41,738 nucleotides of DNA from an uncultured Pseudorhodobacter sp. (GTDB taxonomy: Bacteria; Pseudomonadota; Alphaproteobacteria; Rhodobacterales; Rhodobacteraceae): positions 1 through 41,738 of the forward strand of contig CAJXWJ010000028.1 of NCBI GenBank assembly GCA_913062925.1. The letters run 5' to 3'. The position numbers and the translations under genes are program-made. Below the pieces are notes generated by a model. The model saw only the letters and a program-made list of their open reading frames with translations. It did no database searches and was not told the origin of the DNA. Shown here in pieces: positions 1 through 14,100 of this stretch; position 1 is the stretch's first letter, and every line of letters starts with the position of its first letter.

Positions 1-3000
1 TCGGGCACACATGGGCTGTCTTATGGCGACATCGTTTATGTTGGCTCGAACTATAGCGCTGCCGATGTTGGCAAGCGGTTCCAGTTCATGGGGAAATCGG
101 CGGCGGGCGTTAATTTGGCGCTGGTCGATTTCAGTAATTTGGGCCTTTGGAAAGAAGTCACCCCGGAAAACCTGATCCCTGCCGGCATTGGCCGGAGCGT
201 TGCCGAAATGGTGCCGGGCTATACCGGCACCGGCAGCACCACCGCCTATGGCATGATCGACCGCACCCGTTCTGAAGGCGGCGCGCTGGCCCAGATCATC
301 AACAACAGCCTTGTTGTCTCGGTTGGCGCGGTGACGGTGGCTGCGATTATGCGCGCCACCATGCAAGCGCTTGAGGCCAGCGACATCAGCACCTCGGGCA
401 GTGCTGCGGGCGGCATTATCGCCACAAATACGCTGTTGGGCAAAGCCGATGCGATGATCCTAAATTCCAGCATTACCAGTTCGGGTGGCGATGTCAGTGT
501 CACCGCGACCAATCTCAGCATCGTCTCGGCCGTGGTCGAGACGAAGATGACCGCAAGCGGTTCGGTCTCGGGCACAGGGGCGAGCGTGATCGTCGCCTTT
601 AACGCGGTGGGGTATGATCCGGCGAATATCTTCTTTGCCGCCACCGATGCTTTGCTTGGAACCAGCCTTCTCAGCAATAAGACCCCCGTGGGGGCCTTGG
701 CCCATATCGAAGACAGCGCCACCGTGGCTTATGGCTCGGTTTTGGTGCAAGCCATGTCCAAAGAGATCGTGATCGGCAATCTGGCCAGTCTTGATCCGGC
801 ATTGGACGCGCAGGCGATCAGCGACACGCTTTTTGATGCCGAGGGCAGCCGCGATGAGGTCAAAGCGCAGGCCATCCTTGGCGCGGTGGCAAGCGTTTTG
901 ACCCAGCAGGGTCTCGCCTTTACCGGCAGCCTAAGCTTTGTTGAACTGGTGCCAACCGAGCTGTGGTATCTGCAAGACGAAGGCGGGCAAAGCTGGCGCG
1001 TCGCGCTTGTGGGCAGCGCTTTGGAGATGTCGCGGGTCAATATGCTGACGGCAATTGTCGGCAACGAAGTTGATGTCAGCAAGCAAAATGGCTCGGTTTT
1101 GTTGGATCGGGCCTCGGCCTCTAAGGCGGCTGATCCGACCAAATACGGTGCCAACGGGGCTTCGGGCGCAGGGATATTGGCGACCAATCGGGTGGCAAGT
1201 GACACACAGGCCTGGATCTCTTCAACCACCGCGGGGCGCGCGCTGGTTGCAAGCCATGGCTCTCTTCAGGTGCAGGCGGAGGACAGCGCCAACTTGATCA
1301 GTAAGTCATCGCTGTCGTCGCAGTCGATCATTTCAAATAATATGAATGATTTCAAACAGCTGCTGACAAATATTTTGTCATCAACCTATAGCTTTACCAC
1401 CAAATCGGGCACCCAAGACGTCAGCTATGGCGATATGGTCTATGTCGATGCGGGCTTGGGCACGGTTGGTGCCGGTTCGATCTATAAATATGTGGCGCTG
1501 ACCGGCAGAAGCCTTGATTTTGGCACGCTGACCGAGGCGAATTTGCTGAACACCGCAGTCTGGGCGCGCGCCAATGGCGATATTGATCCGGCCTCGTTGT
1601 TCCCCGATGTCGGCAATATGGCGGCCAGCAATTCGATGGCGGTTGGCGGCATTATCGTCACCAATGAGGTTTCGGGCAATGTTCTTGCCAGCCTTGAAAA
1701 TGTTACGGCCCAAGCGGGGCTGGATGTTGTGGTAGATGCCAAAGCCACGGCGATCTTGCTGGCTACGCTAGAGGCGGTGGTGATCTCTTCGGGCGGCAGC
1801 GCTTGGGGGTCGGGCTCGTCGATTGCTTATAGTGGTCAGATCGTCAGCAATATTTTGCAAAACGCAGCGACTGCGCAGATTTTGACATCGGCCATTACCG
1901 CTGGTGGCAGCGTGCTGCTGCACGCCGATCAGGCAACTGTGCTGGATGCGACGCTGAACTCGAACACCTCGACCGGCGATACGGCCATTGGCGGCATGTT
2001 GGCCTTTAACAGCATTGGCTGGGATGTCTCGAGCGGTAGCTTGCTGAATGCGCTGGACACGTTGCTGGGCGATCCTTTGCTGTCGTCTTTGCTGGGGGTG
2101 CCGGGCGCAGGCGCTTTGGCGCGGATTGTCGATTCCAATGTCGTGGCGGGCGCAAATGTCAGTGTCGATGCGGTGTCGCTGACACGGCTGAATGCCACGG
2201 TTGCCAATACTGTCACCTCGGCTGCGGGCGCGATCACGGGGGCAAGCGGCAAAGCCACCAGCCTTGTGCTGGCCTCGAACAAGGTTGCAGGCGGCACCAG
2301 CGCTTATATCAGCAATACCACTGGCGCTGCGTCAAACAGTGTAACCGCCACAGGCTCGATTTCGGTGACCGCAGCTGACCGGCAGATTTTCCGCTCGAAT
2401 TCCCTGATGGTTTCCAGCTCTACCACCACCAATGACGGCGGCGCTGCGGTGCTGCAAACCGCGCTGAACAATCTGACCCGCACCGATTGGGCGGCTGTCG
2501 CTGGCAGCGTGCAATTGGTTGATCTGGCCTTTGGCGATCTGGTGCGCTTTGTGAATGGCGCTTCGACCAAGATCTACCGCTATCTGGGCACGCCAACCGA
2601 TGGGGTTTCGGTCGATCTGGGTACGGCGACGATTTATGACAATCTGGATCTTTGGCAAGAAGACTTCGGCTCGCATATGGTTCCAACCGGCTACAATGTT
2701 TCGCCAAGCGATGCGGCGGCGACGGGGCTGATTGTGGTGATGAACATGCTGTCCTCTGACGTCGAGGCGCGGGTGCAAGATGCAAGCTTGATTGCGTTGG
2801 CGGGTGACATCACCCTGCGGGCCGATCTTGCCGCGACGATGGAGGCCACGGTTGACGCCTCCTTGACCGCTTCGGGCGGTCCGGCCATCGGGGGCAGCAA
2901 GGCGGCACCGACCGAGGGCGGTACCACGGCTGCGCGCGGCGGGGCTGCGGTGACCAATGTCCTGCAAGGCGGCGCGCGGGCATCGGCGATTGATGCCGCT

Positions 3001-5109
3001 TTGACGGCGCGTGGCACCGGTTTGGTGACGGTCGAGGCCACCAATCTGGCCCAGATGACCGCCGATACCGGCTTTACCACCGCAACCGGCGACGAGGCCC
3101 AGACCTTGGTGCTGGCCTTCAACTCGGTTGGCTGGAAGCCGTCGAATATCTTCTTTAACGCAATTGATACTTTGCTGGGCGATCCTGCCGTTTCCAGCGC
3201 GCTGAACGGCGAAAGCCCCGTCAACGCCACCGCCAGCCTGACACGCACGACGGTGGACGCTGATGGCGCGCTGATGGTGACGGCTGTGAATGACGCCTCG
3301 ATCACCGCCAACAGCTCGAACCAAGCCATCAGCAGCGCGGGCGCTTTGACCGGCGCAAGCGGCAGCGTGATGGGCGCGATGCTGTCTTTGAACAAGGTCT
3401 CGGGCGCGGGCTATGCGTTGATCGACGGGGCACAGGCCAGCTTGGCGGCGCTGTCGAGCTATGTCACCACCGGCGGCAATATCATCGTCTCGGCCACCAA
3501 TGGCTCGCGCATCACCTCGTTCAACTTTCTCGAGCAAAAGACCACAGTTACCAATGACTTCGGCTTTAGCATGGCAATTGCCCTGCTGGAATCTGCACTG
3601 AAAAACTACACCTATACCAACTTTTCTGGCGACCAAGATTTGCGTTTTGGCGATATTGTGCGGATCGGATCGACAGTCGATAAGACCGCTGGCAAGAATG
3701 GCGGGCTTTCGGATGGTGATCTTTACCTTTACGTTCACGACACCGATGCGCAGCGCTACACGCCAAATCTGATTGATCTGTCAGCGGTTGATTTCAAGAC
3801 TGCGCAATGGCTCAAGTTGCCAACCGCCAGCATTCTGACGATGATCCCGCCCTTTATCAGCCTGAACGCCACCGAATCCGATGCGTCTGCGGTGGGCGGC
3901 ATGGTCTCGATGAACGATGTGCGTGGCGAGACCACAGCGCGGGTCAGCTATGCCATTCTTGCTGCGGGCGGCAAGGTTGATGTCTTGGCGACCAATACCT
4001 CGGCGCTTTTGGTGCATAACGTAGGTGATGTGCTGGCCAAGGGCGGCTCGGCAATTGCCGGCGGCAGTGAGGTCATGGCGATTAACGTCAATATGGCGAC
4101 CAATGTGGTGCTGACCCAGGCTCTGGCCGAAGTTAGCTTTAGCAAAGTCACGGCTTTGGGCGCGTTTTCGGTGCGCGCGCTGTCAACCGGCAGCGTTCTG
4201 GCCGATATTGACACCATCACCCAAGCCTTTGGCGGCGGCGGCAATACAGTGGCCATCGGGGTGTCTCTGGCCTTTAACTCGGTTGGGTTCAAGCCACAGA
4301 ACTTTTTGTTCAACACCATTGATCTGTTCTTTGGCACAACCCTGACGGGTGTTGATGCGGCCTTTGCGCGGGCGCAGGTGGTGGATTCCCAAGTGCTGGT
4401 GGCAGGCGATATCGCCGTGACCGCCAACTCGAACGCGGCGATTGACGCAACGATCACCAATTCGGCGGTGGCGATTGCGGTGGGGGCCACGGGCGAGAAT
4501 GCCAGCACCTCGGTTGCAGCCGTTGCGGCGATGAACCGCGTGGCCAGTGGCACTTTGGCCCAGATTACCCAAGCGTCAGGCGTGCTGTCTTTGGGCGTGC
4601 AAAGCAGTGCCGGCAGCCTTGCGGTCACCGCGCTGGATACAACCCATGTCAATGCCAAGGTGAAAGCGGCCTCGATTGCGGTGGCGGTTGGCTCGCAGCA
4701 GGCAAGTTCGGTCTCGGTGGCGGCAACTTTTGCCCGCAATGAGATTTTGTCAAACGCCCAGGCGCTTGTCTCGGGCGTAACAGCCTTGCGCGCGGCGACC
4801 ACGCTTGACATCTTGGCGCGCCGCACTGCGGTGATCAACGCAATCGGTGGGGCCTCTTCCGTGGGGGTGGCGATCAGCGCCAGCGCCAAGGCGACCTCGA
4901 TTTCGGGTGGCGGCGCGATTGTCGTCAACCGTATCACTGGCAGCACCACGGCCAAAATCTCTGACACCCACATCACGGTCGGCGGCCACGTTGGCGTGAC
5001 GGCTGAAGACGGCGCGGTGATCTTGGCTTCGGTCGAGACGCTGGCGGCCACGGTTGCGATTTCGGGCAATACCTCGGCGGCTGTTGGTCTTGGCATGGCC
5101 ATGGCCTTT
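1..5109 (+). repeat. Type I adhesin modules (about four copies)
   Basis: This part of the giant protein is built from modules anchored on FNSVGW-like motifs, whose Asn codons lie at 601, 2008, 3121 and 4276. The anchor is followed by a stretch resembling NIFFNAIDTLLGDP. Each module then has a segment such as NKVASGT.AYIS, and three of the four then carry an aromatic mini-domain. Spacing varies (1407, 1113, 1155 bp, then 834 bp to the next anchor), so the copies are related but not regular. Between anchors lie short beta-strand repeats of the form GxVxVxAxxxAxIxA, as expected for a beta-solenoid. Confidence 0.75.
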
Positions 5110-8100
5110 AATGAAATCGGCTATCAGACCAGCAGCCAAGCCGCGGATTACACCAGCGCCAGCCTGCCTGTGACCTTAATCGCGGGCAAAGTGGTGCATG
5201 TCACCGATGGGCCGCAAGCTGGTGCCGACTTCGCGTTTGTAGGCGCAACGGCCACGCAGGCCGGCGGCTTTGACCTTTCGGTGCAAGACTACAACGACAC
5301 CCGATTGTGGCAGCGCGTAGATCTGGTTGCAGGTCTTGGCGGCACCACGGCGGCGATTGAAAACGGCAGTCTGGTGGCTGGCGGAGCGGTAGATGTCTTG
5401 GCGATAGCAAGCGAAAGCATCATCGCCAGAGTGGCGGTGACGGTGCTTGCACTGGCTGGCGGCAAGACCGGCTTGGCTTTGGCAGGTGGCGGCAGCGCGG
5501 CCAAGAACAGCATTCTGGGCGGTGCGGATGCGCATATCTCGGGCCTTAGCAATTTGACCGCCGCCAGTGTCTCGGTTGTGGCGCGCGACAGTGCGATTAT
5601 CACCTCGAACGTCAAGGCGGTGTCGATTGCGGCGGCGCTTGGGCAGACCGCAACGGCGGTCTCGATCGGTGTAGCGGTTTCGGTGAATGAGGTGAACACA
5701 TCGGTTTTGGCCGAGATGGCTTCGATCAGCCAATCCACCATCACAGGCGCGGTCAGTGTCACCGCCGATATCGCGCCACCGCCCAGTTATTCGGCACTTT
5801 TGGGCGGGCTGACGGCTGCGGCATTGGACAGCGCAACCGAAGCCAAACTGGTTGATGTCAACGGGGTGGTCAGCCTTGATCCGGTGGATCTGGCGGCTGA
5901 TACCGCGACGATGGCGGCGCTTGTCAGCGCGATCAACGCCAAGCTGCCACCGGCCGAGCTGTTGACCAACAGCTTTGCCGCGGGCACACTGAAATTGTCT
6001 AAATCAACAACTGGCACTGGCTGGCTGTTGATCGATGAGATCGGGCGGGCCTTCTCGATGGACATCGTCAACGGCGCTTTGGTGGTGACAGCCAAGACCA
6101 TCAATGCGGTTGCCCAAGCGGCCTCCATCAGCGTAGCGCTGGGACAACAGGGTGTTGCGGTTTCTGGGGCAGGCGCGTTTTCCTTTAACACCATTGGCAG
6201 CGGCGCAGCGGCGCGGGTGCTGAACAGCCGTTTGGCGGCAGGTGGGACGGTCACCGTCTCTGCAACCAATAAGGGCGCGATCAACGCCTCGGTTTTGGCA
6301 GCTTCGGCGGCGGTTGGCATCGGCTCGACAGGGGTTGGTGCCTCGCTTGGTGTGGCAGTGGTGCATAACACCATCGCAGGTATCGGCGGCGGCGCGGTTT
6401 CGGTCAGCGCGCAGATTGCGGGCTCGGATGTGGTGACAAGCGGCGCGATCAGCGTCAGCGCTGTGACGGCGCAATCTATTGACGCCACCGCCTTCTCGGG
6501 CTCGGTTGCGATTGCCGCAGGCTCGACCGCCTTTGCAATTTCGGGATCTGGCGTCGGTGTGGCAAACCGCATCAACGTCGATACCCGCGCCTTTATCTCG
6601 GGCAATCTGGCCAGCGGTGCCACGCCCGCGATTTCGGGCAGCAGCATCATCGTCAGCGCCAATGACAATTCGATCATCAACGCTTGGGGCGGGGCGGCCT
6701 CGGTTGCCTTTGCGGCGGGCTCGACCGCGGCGGGCGTCTCGATTGGGGCTTCGGATGTTTACAACAGCATTGCCGGCACCACCTATGCAGGGCTGACAGG
6801 TGTCAGCCGCTTTGCCCGCGCCACCAGTGGCAGCATCGGTATCAGCGCGCAGACCCAAGCGGTTATCACCGCCTCGGCGCAGGCGGCGTCTTTGGCCGCA
6901 GGCTTTGGCCAGACTGGCATCGCAATTTCTGGGGCAGGGGCCTCGGCGGTCAATCTGATCAGCGCAGGCGCTGTGGCCGAGCTGACCAGTTCGACCGTCA
7001 CCGCAAATGACAATGTCACTGTTACCGCGACCTCGAGCAGTGCAATCAAAGCCACTGTGCTTGCAGCTTCGGCTGCGGTTGCAGTGGGCCAAACCGGCAT
7101 TGGCGCCTCGATCGGGGTGGCGGTTGCGCGCAACCAGATCGGCTTTGCGGCCATCGACCCCTCCAGCCTGAACGCCACCTATGCGGCTGGCGTCTCGCGT
7201 CCGGTTTCGATTGCGGCGGGCCAGAGTGTCGAGATCACCAAGGGTCTTCGCGCTGGCCAAGTCTTTGTCTATCGCGGCACAGCGCCGCTGACCGATGCGG
7301 GCGGTCTTGATCTGAACGCACAGGATTACGGCAATCTTGACGCTTGGAGCGAAATCTCGTTGCAGCGCAGCCCAGCCTCGGTTTCGGCGCTGATTTCGGC
7401 CAGCACGGTGACGGCGGTAAATGGCGTGAGCGTCACTGCGCAAAGTCGGCAAAGCATCGAGGCAAGCGTCTTCGCCGGATCGGCAGCGATTGCGGGTGGT
7501 CAGGTGGGCATCGGCCTGTCTGGCGCGGGCGTTTCGGTCGAGAACGTGATCGCCTCGGCCATCGAGGCCAGCGTGCTAGGCGGTTCGATCACGGCCAAGT
7601 CTCTGACTGTGCTTGCAAAAGACCAAAGCCTTATCACCGCTTCGGCGCAGGCGGTCTCGATTGCAGCGGCGGTGGGTCAGGTTGCAGGGGCGATGTCAAT
7701 TGGCGTGTCGATTGCTTCGAACCGTGTCGATAATGATGTGGTGGCCTTGGTTTCGGGCGCTGTGCTGACCCTTTCGGGCGGCACAGGGGCGGTTGTTGTG
7801 CAAGCTCTTACAGGTCTGGACAGCCCCAGCTTTACCCTGAACGGAATAAGTGCCGACGGTTTGACCGATGCCGCGCAGACCGCAACCAATGACGCGGGCA
7901 CGGTGGTTGATGCGGCGGATGCGCTGGCAGATGCGGGGCTTTTGGCGGCGCTGAAGCTGGCGCTGCAAGGCTCGGGCGAGGTTGTTTCGGGCAGCTTGCG
8001 CGTGGCGGTTGTGCGCGATGCGTTGAAGTGGTCGGTCGTTGATCAAGCCGGTCGCCATTGGACGATCGAGCTGATTTCGGGCAGTCTTCGCGCCAGTCGT

Positions 8101-11100
8101 ACCACGATCACCGCGACATCTTCAGCGGCTTCGGTGGCTTTTGCGGGCGGCATGGTGGCGGCGGGCGTCTCGGGGGCAGGGGCTTCGGCGGTCAATGCTG
8201 TGACGTCAAACACCAGTGCCAAGATCACGGGCGCGACGATAACCTCGGCGCAAAGCCTTCTGGTTGATGCTGCCAATAAAGCCTCGATTGATGCCTCGGT
8301 GATGGCGACATCGCTGGCGGTTGGCGTGGGCATGGCGGGCCTTGGCGTGGCGATTGGGGCCGCGATTTCGCGCAACTATATCGGCTATGATCTGCATGGA
8401 TCACGGATGACGGGCCGCGGCCTGACCTCGGCCATTTTGGAAAACACCCAAGCGACGGGCGGCGGCGCGGTGATCACGGTCAGCGCAGCTTCGAACCAAG
8501 CGATCAATTCTGAAGTCTTTGCTGGCACTGCTGCGCTTGCAGGCGGTGTGGTCGGGCTTGCGCTTTCGGGCTCTGGCGTCGAGGCGGTCAATACCATTGC
8601 CTCCGACAGCCTTGCTGCGATCCGCGGATCTTTGAGCAATCTTGACGGCGCATCGATCAGCGTTTTGGCCAGCAATGCCTCGGCCATCGACTCCAAGGCC
8701 GGAGCCGTTGCGCTGAGTGCGGCCTTTGGCCAAGTGGCAGGCGCAATTTCGATTGCCGCCACGATTGCAAAGAACAGCATCGCAGGCACAACCTTGGCCC
8801 AGATCAGCCGCAACGCTGCAAGTGGTGTGGCGGGCGTGGTCAAAGCCAGTGCGGGCGCGATTTCCGTCACGGCCACCGACAGCGCCACGATCCACTCGAC
8901 CGCTTCGGCGGCCTCGCTTGCGGTGGCGGTCGGCTTTGGCGGCGGCGCTTTTAGCGGAGCTGGCGCAAGTTCTGAAAACAGCATTCGCAACGGCGTTGCT
9001 GCCAGCATCGACACCATGACCCTGATCGCCAGCGGAGCTGTCTCTGTGATCGCCACCAGCACTGGCACGATCAGCGCCAATGTGCTTTCGGCGGCAGCCT
9101 CGCTGGGGGCGGGTGCTTTGGGTATTGGCATGTCGATTGGCTCTTCGAGCGCGCGCAACAGCATCGGCTATCAAAACGTCGCGCCAAGCAGCCTGTCGCC
9201 AACCTATGCCACCAACCGCGCCAATCCCTCAATTTTGACCAATGGCGATACGGTGGAAATCACCGAAGGCAGCCGTCGCGGTCAAGTGTTCCAATATGTG
9301 GGCACGGCGGCCCTTGGGGCGGCTGGCGCTGCGGCGCTTGATCTGTCGGCGATGGATTACGCCAACCCAGATGCTTGGCAGGAAATCAGCCTGTCGCGCG
9401 ATCCGGCTTCGGTTTCGGCCACGGTGCTTGCAAGCGCAATCACCGCAGGCGGTGCGGTTTTGGTACGGGCACAAAGCACGCAGGCGATCTCGGCGCAGAT
9501 CTTTGCGGGCTCGGCGGCGATTGCGGGCGGCGGCGTCGGCATTGGCCTGTCAGGCGCGGGCGCTTCGGTGGACAACATCATCGCCACGGCGATCTTGGCC
9601 TCGATCAGCGGCGGCAGTGTCACCGCGCAGGCGCTGACGGTCGAAGCGCTGGACGCAAGCACCATCATCGCCAATGTGCAGGCGGTGTCTCTGGCGGCCT
9701 CTTTGGCGGTTGTGGGGGTCTCGGTCTCTATCGGTGTGTCGATTGCTGACAACCGCGTGGACAATGATGTCTCGGCCTTGGTGTCAGGAACAGTTCTGAG
9801 CATCAGCGGCGGTGCTTCGGCCGTTATCCTGCGCGCCTTTACCGGCCTTGCGGTGCCAAGCTTTGCCCTGTCAGGCAGCTTGGCCGCGTCTTTGACCGAT
9901 GCCGCCACGGCCGATCTGACCAGCAACGGCAGTGCGCTTGAGACCAGCGACAAGACAAGTGATGCGGCGATGCTGGCGGCGCTGAAACTGGCACTGCAAA
10001 CGGCGGGCGAGACGGTGAGCGGAACTCTGCGCGTTGCGGTTGTGCGCGCGGGCGAGAAATGGTCGGTTGTTGATACCAGTGGGCGGCAGTGGAGCATCGA
10101 ACTGATCTCGGGGTCTTTGTTGGCCACGCGCAGCACGATCACTGCGACGGCTTCGGCCTCTTCGGTGGCGGCGGCAGGGGGATTGGTCGGCGTTGCGCTT
10201 TCAGGCGCGGGGGCTTCGGCGGTCAATGCTGTGACCTCGAACACCTCGGCCAAGATCAGCGGCGCGCAGCTGCTGGCTGCGGGGAGCATCACGGTGCAGG
10301 CGGTCAATAGCGCTGCGATCAACGCCTCGGTGCTGGCGACTTCGATGGCGGCGGGGCTTGGTCTTGCGGGGGTTGGCGTTTCGATCGGGGCCGCGATTTC
10401 GCGTAACTATATCGGCTATGACATGCGGGCAAATCGGGTCGCAGGTCGCGGCTTGACCTCGGCCATTGTCGAGAACACCACCTCGGCCAGCACCGGTCTT
10501 GGCGCGCTGACGGTGACGGCTGCCAGCAGCCAAGCGATCACTGCCAATGTTTTTGCAGGCTCGATGGCGGTTGCGGGCGGAATTGTGGGTTTGGCGCGCT
10601 CTGGCTCTGGGGTCGAGGCGCTTAACCTTATCGCCTCTGACAGCCTTGCGGCCATTCGCGGTTCGGCGACGGGGCTGACGCTGGCCTCGGTGAGCCTAAG
10701 CGCGACCAATCTTTCGTCGATTGACGCCAATGCGGGCGCGGTTGCGATGAGCCTTGCGGGCGGCGGTCTGTCGCTCTCGGGTTCGGTGGCAGTGACGCTT
10801 GCTGAAAACCGGATCAGCAGTAGCACCACGGCGGAAATCTCGCGCAATGCGGCAAGCGGGGCTTTTGGCTCTGTGACCACCCAAAGCGGCGGTATTTCGG
10901 TTTCGGCGCGCGATGAAGCCGAGATCCGCTCGGTTGCTTCGGCTGCGGCTTTGGCTGCCTCGGTTGGGATCATCGGCGTGGCGATCAGTGGCGCAGGGGC
11001 TGCCTCGGAAAACACCATCCACACCGCGACGACGGTGCTGGCCGATCATATGACGCTTTATGCGGCGGCTGATATCGACTTTACCGCCGAAAGCAGCGCG

Positions 11101-14100
11101 ACGATTCTTTCGACTGTGATCTCGGCTGCGGTCTCGCTTGGCGGCGGCGTTGTTGGCGCGGCAACCTCGATCGGAGCCTCGCTTGCCAAGAACACCATCG
11201 GCAGCACGGCGCAGGACGGGGTCTTTGCGCTGTCAAACGGCGCAGTTCTGACGGCTGCGGGGGATGTCAGCTTTGCAGCCAGCATGTCGAGCCGGATTGA
11301 AGCGACCGTGGCAAGCATCGCCGTGGCGCTGGCCGAAGGCCTGTCGGCCAATTCTGCGGCTGGAAGTGGTGCTGCGGTTGACAATACCATTGGCTATAGC
11401 GTCTCTGCCTTGGTCACGGGCGGCTCGATCACTGCCTCTGCTGGCGCAGTTTTGATCTCGGCCACAGACACTGCAACCCTGATCTCGCATGTGGCGGCAG
11501 GCTCGGTTGCTGCCAGCTACGGCATTGGCAATTCGATGGCGCTGGCGATTTCGCTGGCCTCTGCAACGCTGCAAAACGCCGTCATTGCCCGCATTGATGG
11601 CGCAAGCGTGCTTGCCGACAGCGTAACGGTGCAGGCGCTTGAGACGATGACGGTGGATGTCACCTCGAGTGCGGCTGCGGTTTCGGCGGCCTATGGCGGC
11701 ATGGCGCTTTCGGGCGGCGGTGCCTCTGCTGTGATGACAAACTCCAGCACGATTCTGGCTGAAATCATCGGCGCTGCGGCAAATATTCAAGCTCTAAGCG
11801 GTGTGACTGTAACGGCCACGGCGCTGCAATCGCTGAAAACCCGCGTCGATGCCCTCAGCATCGCTGCCGGCTTTATCGCCATTGCCGGCGGTGGCGGCAC
11901 GGCCGTAGTCACCTCGAACGGCGTGATCACTGCGCGCGTGTTTGACGCAGATATCACCGCCGCCGCACTCTTGGTTGCGGCCTATGACGGCATCTCGCAA
12001 TCGGCAGTTGTCGAGGGCATGACGGTTGGCACCACCGCAGGCATTGGGGCAAGTGTCGCCACTGTCACCACCGCGCAACGGGTGACGGGTTCGGTGGGGG
12101 GCGCAAGCGCTCGTCTTGTTTTGGGCAGCCTGACAGTGACCGCAGAAGAGGCGGGGCTGAACGGCGCTGATCTTGCCAATGTCGAGACCTATGCTTCGGG
12201 CGGCGGCATCTTGCTGGGTGTGCAATCGACGGTGTCGTTGGCCTCGAATGCCTCGACCGTTTCGGCCACTGTGGCCGAGGGGGGGGCTGTGATCTCGCTG
12301 ACGGGGGCCGCGAAATTTGCAGCAACTTCGATCGCAAATCAACGCGTTGTGGCAAATGCTGCGGCGGGTGGTCTGATCGGAATTGGTGCGGCGGTGGCCA
12401 ATGCTGTGTCTACCTCGGTGACCAGCGCTTTGATCGGTCAGTCGACACATATCACTGGCACCGACCTTGCGATTTTTGCGGTCAGCACCGACCATACCGA
12501 CGGCTATGTCAACGCCGGAGCTTACGGCCTTGCGGCGGGGGCGGCGGCTGTGGTCAACAGCACGATCCACGCCAATGTCTTGGCAGGGATTGCCGATGCG
12601 GCGAATGCAACAAATGCCAGCACGCTGAACCTCTCGGGCGTGTTTTCGGTCAGCGCCGGCCATGTGGCGGACCCTGTCGCAACAATCGCAACCAGCGCAG
12701 GCGGAGCCCTTGCCGGTGCGGGTGCAGCGATCACGCATATAATCTACGCGGCGGTTGACGTTATCATTGGTGATTGGACAAATCTGACCGCCGGTTCGAT
12801 TTTAATTGATGTTGGCAATACGTTAACCGGTTCGGGCCGTATCGACGGCAAGGCTGGCGGGATTGCGGCCGCGACCAAGTCGGACATCTACACCGCAATT
12901 GATTTTTCTACCAATGTCCGCTTTGGCACTTCCAGCATCGTGCATACCACCGATACCACGGGTATTTTGCGCGCCACCGTCTTCACAAAAATTACCTATA
13001 CCGAAAACGCGAAACTGGTAACGCATGGGGCACTTGCAGGCTCGGGGGCGGATGTTGAATTCAACGGCAAAGCCCTCAGTGCCTCGATTGTCGTGGGGTC
13101 AAATGCACAGCTGACCTCCGAAGGTGAAATCGAGTTGGAAGTGAACGGACTTTATACCGTCACGCTGCAATCCTCGACCGAGACTTTGGGCGGTGTCACG
13201 GTTGCCATTGGCGCGGGCACGATTGATGTCACGCCAAACTATAAGATCGAGTTCAGCTCTGGCTCTTACAGCCGTGCGACGGGGGATTTCTACGCCTCGG
13301 TCGGGACCAACCGCGAGCTGGAATACAACATAAACATGTTTGACGTTCATGTTGATAACTTTGCGGGCAGCTCGCCAATTCCGGTCTCTGATCTTAAAAC
13401 CCATGTTCTATATCAGGCCTATAACCTGATCAAAATTGACGCCAATGCGACGACGGAAAGCTATGCGAATATCTATTTGCATGCGGATGGATTTTCGATT
13501 GCCAGTGTTGTCGGTGTTGCGAAAACCACCAGCTGGGTTGCGGCCCTAAGTGGCGGCTCGATTGGCTCTGGTGCGGGGGCGACGCGTGCCGTGATCGAAG
13601 GCAGCGTGATAAACGATGGCTTGATCAAAACCGGTGCAAAAAGAAATAAGGCATTGACGCTGATTTCAGTGGTGGCGCCGGTTGTCGATTCCTTGGGTCA
13701 AGCGGTCTATATCGTTGATGATGCGGGCAATCCGGTGTTGGATGCGAATGGTCTGAAACAGCAGATGCTGTCAGTGCAAACAATTGCAGATCCGAACAAA
13801 CCACCCAGCGATATCAGCTTTACCGATAGCACCGGCACGCTTCAGACCTCGCAATTTGATGCGATTGCTTTGGCGCAGCAGAAAATAAACGATTATCCAA
13901 ATGATGCGCAGGTCGTGGCGTTTTACTCCACCCAGATCGCACGCATTAAGCAAGATCTTCTAACGCTTGGTCTTGCGGAATTGATAGGCAGCGAAATCGT
14001 CCCGATTATTCCAGAGGTCGAGACGGTAACTTTTGCTCCGATCAGCGCACAGGCTGGTCAGGTTAAGATCTTTTCTGACCAATTGTCAGGAACAGGCACA

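Larger units (their letters stand above)
1..9387 (+). repeat. Aromatic mini-domain, copies 1-7 (N-terminal cluster)
   Basis: A domain of about 55 residues with the pattern GD-x-V-x(n)-YxYxG-x(n)-DYxDxxxWxxx occurs at about 1-159, 1405-1575, 2503-2664, 3625-3819, 5161-5319, 7198-7356 and 9226-9387. Each copy ends at an invariant Trp, with codons at 148, 1561, 2653, 3808, 5308, 7345 and 9376. It interrupts the Ala/Gly/Ser-rich solenoid and is far richer in Tyr, Trp and Phe. The GD-Val, YxY-Gly and terminal Trp spacing resembles small carbohydrate-binding modules of the CBM5/12 type, but this is a visual comparison only. Confidence 0.7.
781..10131 (+). repeat. Second mini-domain (W..D..GR.W.IEL), four copies
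   Basis: A second kind of insert occurs at about 781-1035, 5770-6090, 7801-8100 and 9832-10131. Each begins with a Leu/Ala-rich helical stretch, for example LLAALKLAL, and continues into a short domain with the pattern SGSLRVAVVR, WSVVDxxGRxWxIELxxGSL. The clearest copies are in super-repeat units 2 and 3, and the copies at 781 and 5770 are more diverged. Function is unknown. The helix plus compact beta hairpin could be a spacer or ligand-binding unit projecting from the solenoid. Confidence 0.6.

Noticed and set aside
88-90. ATG at 88 as the start of the giant protein
   Set aside because: The frame is open to base 1, and the residues before this ATG match copy 1 of the aromatic mini-domain, so the gene begins upstream.
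2332-3738. Minus-strand open frame of 468 codons
   Set aside because: Antisense shadow of the repeat-rich coding strand, with no recognisable protein features.
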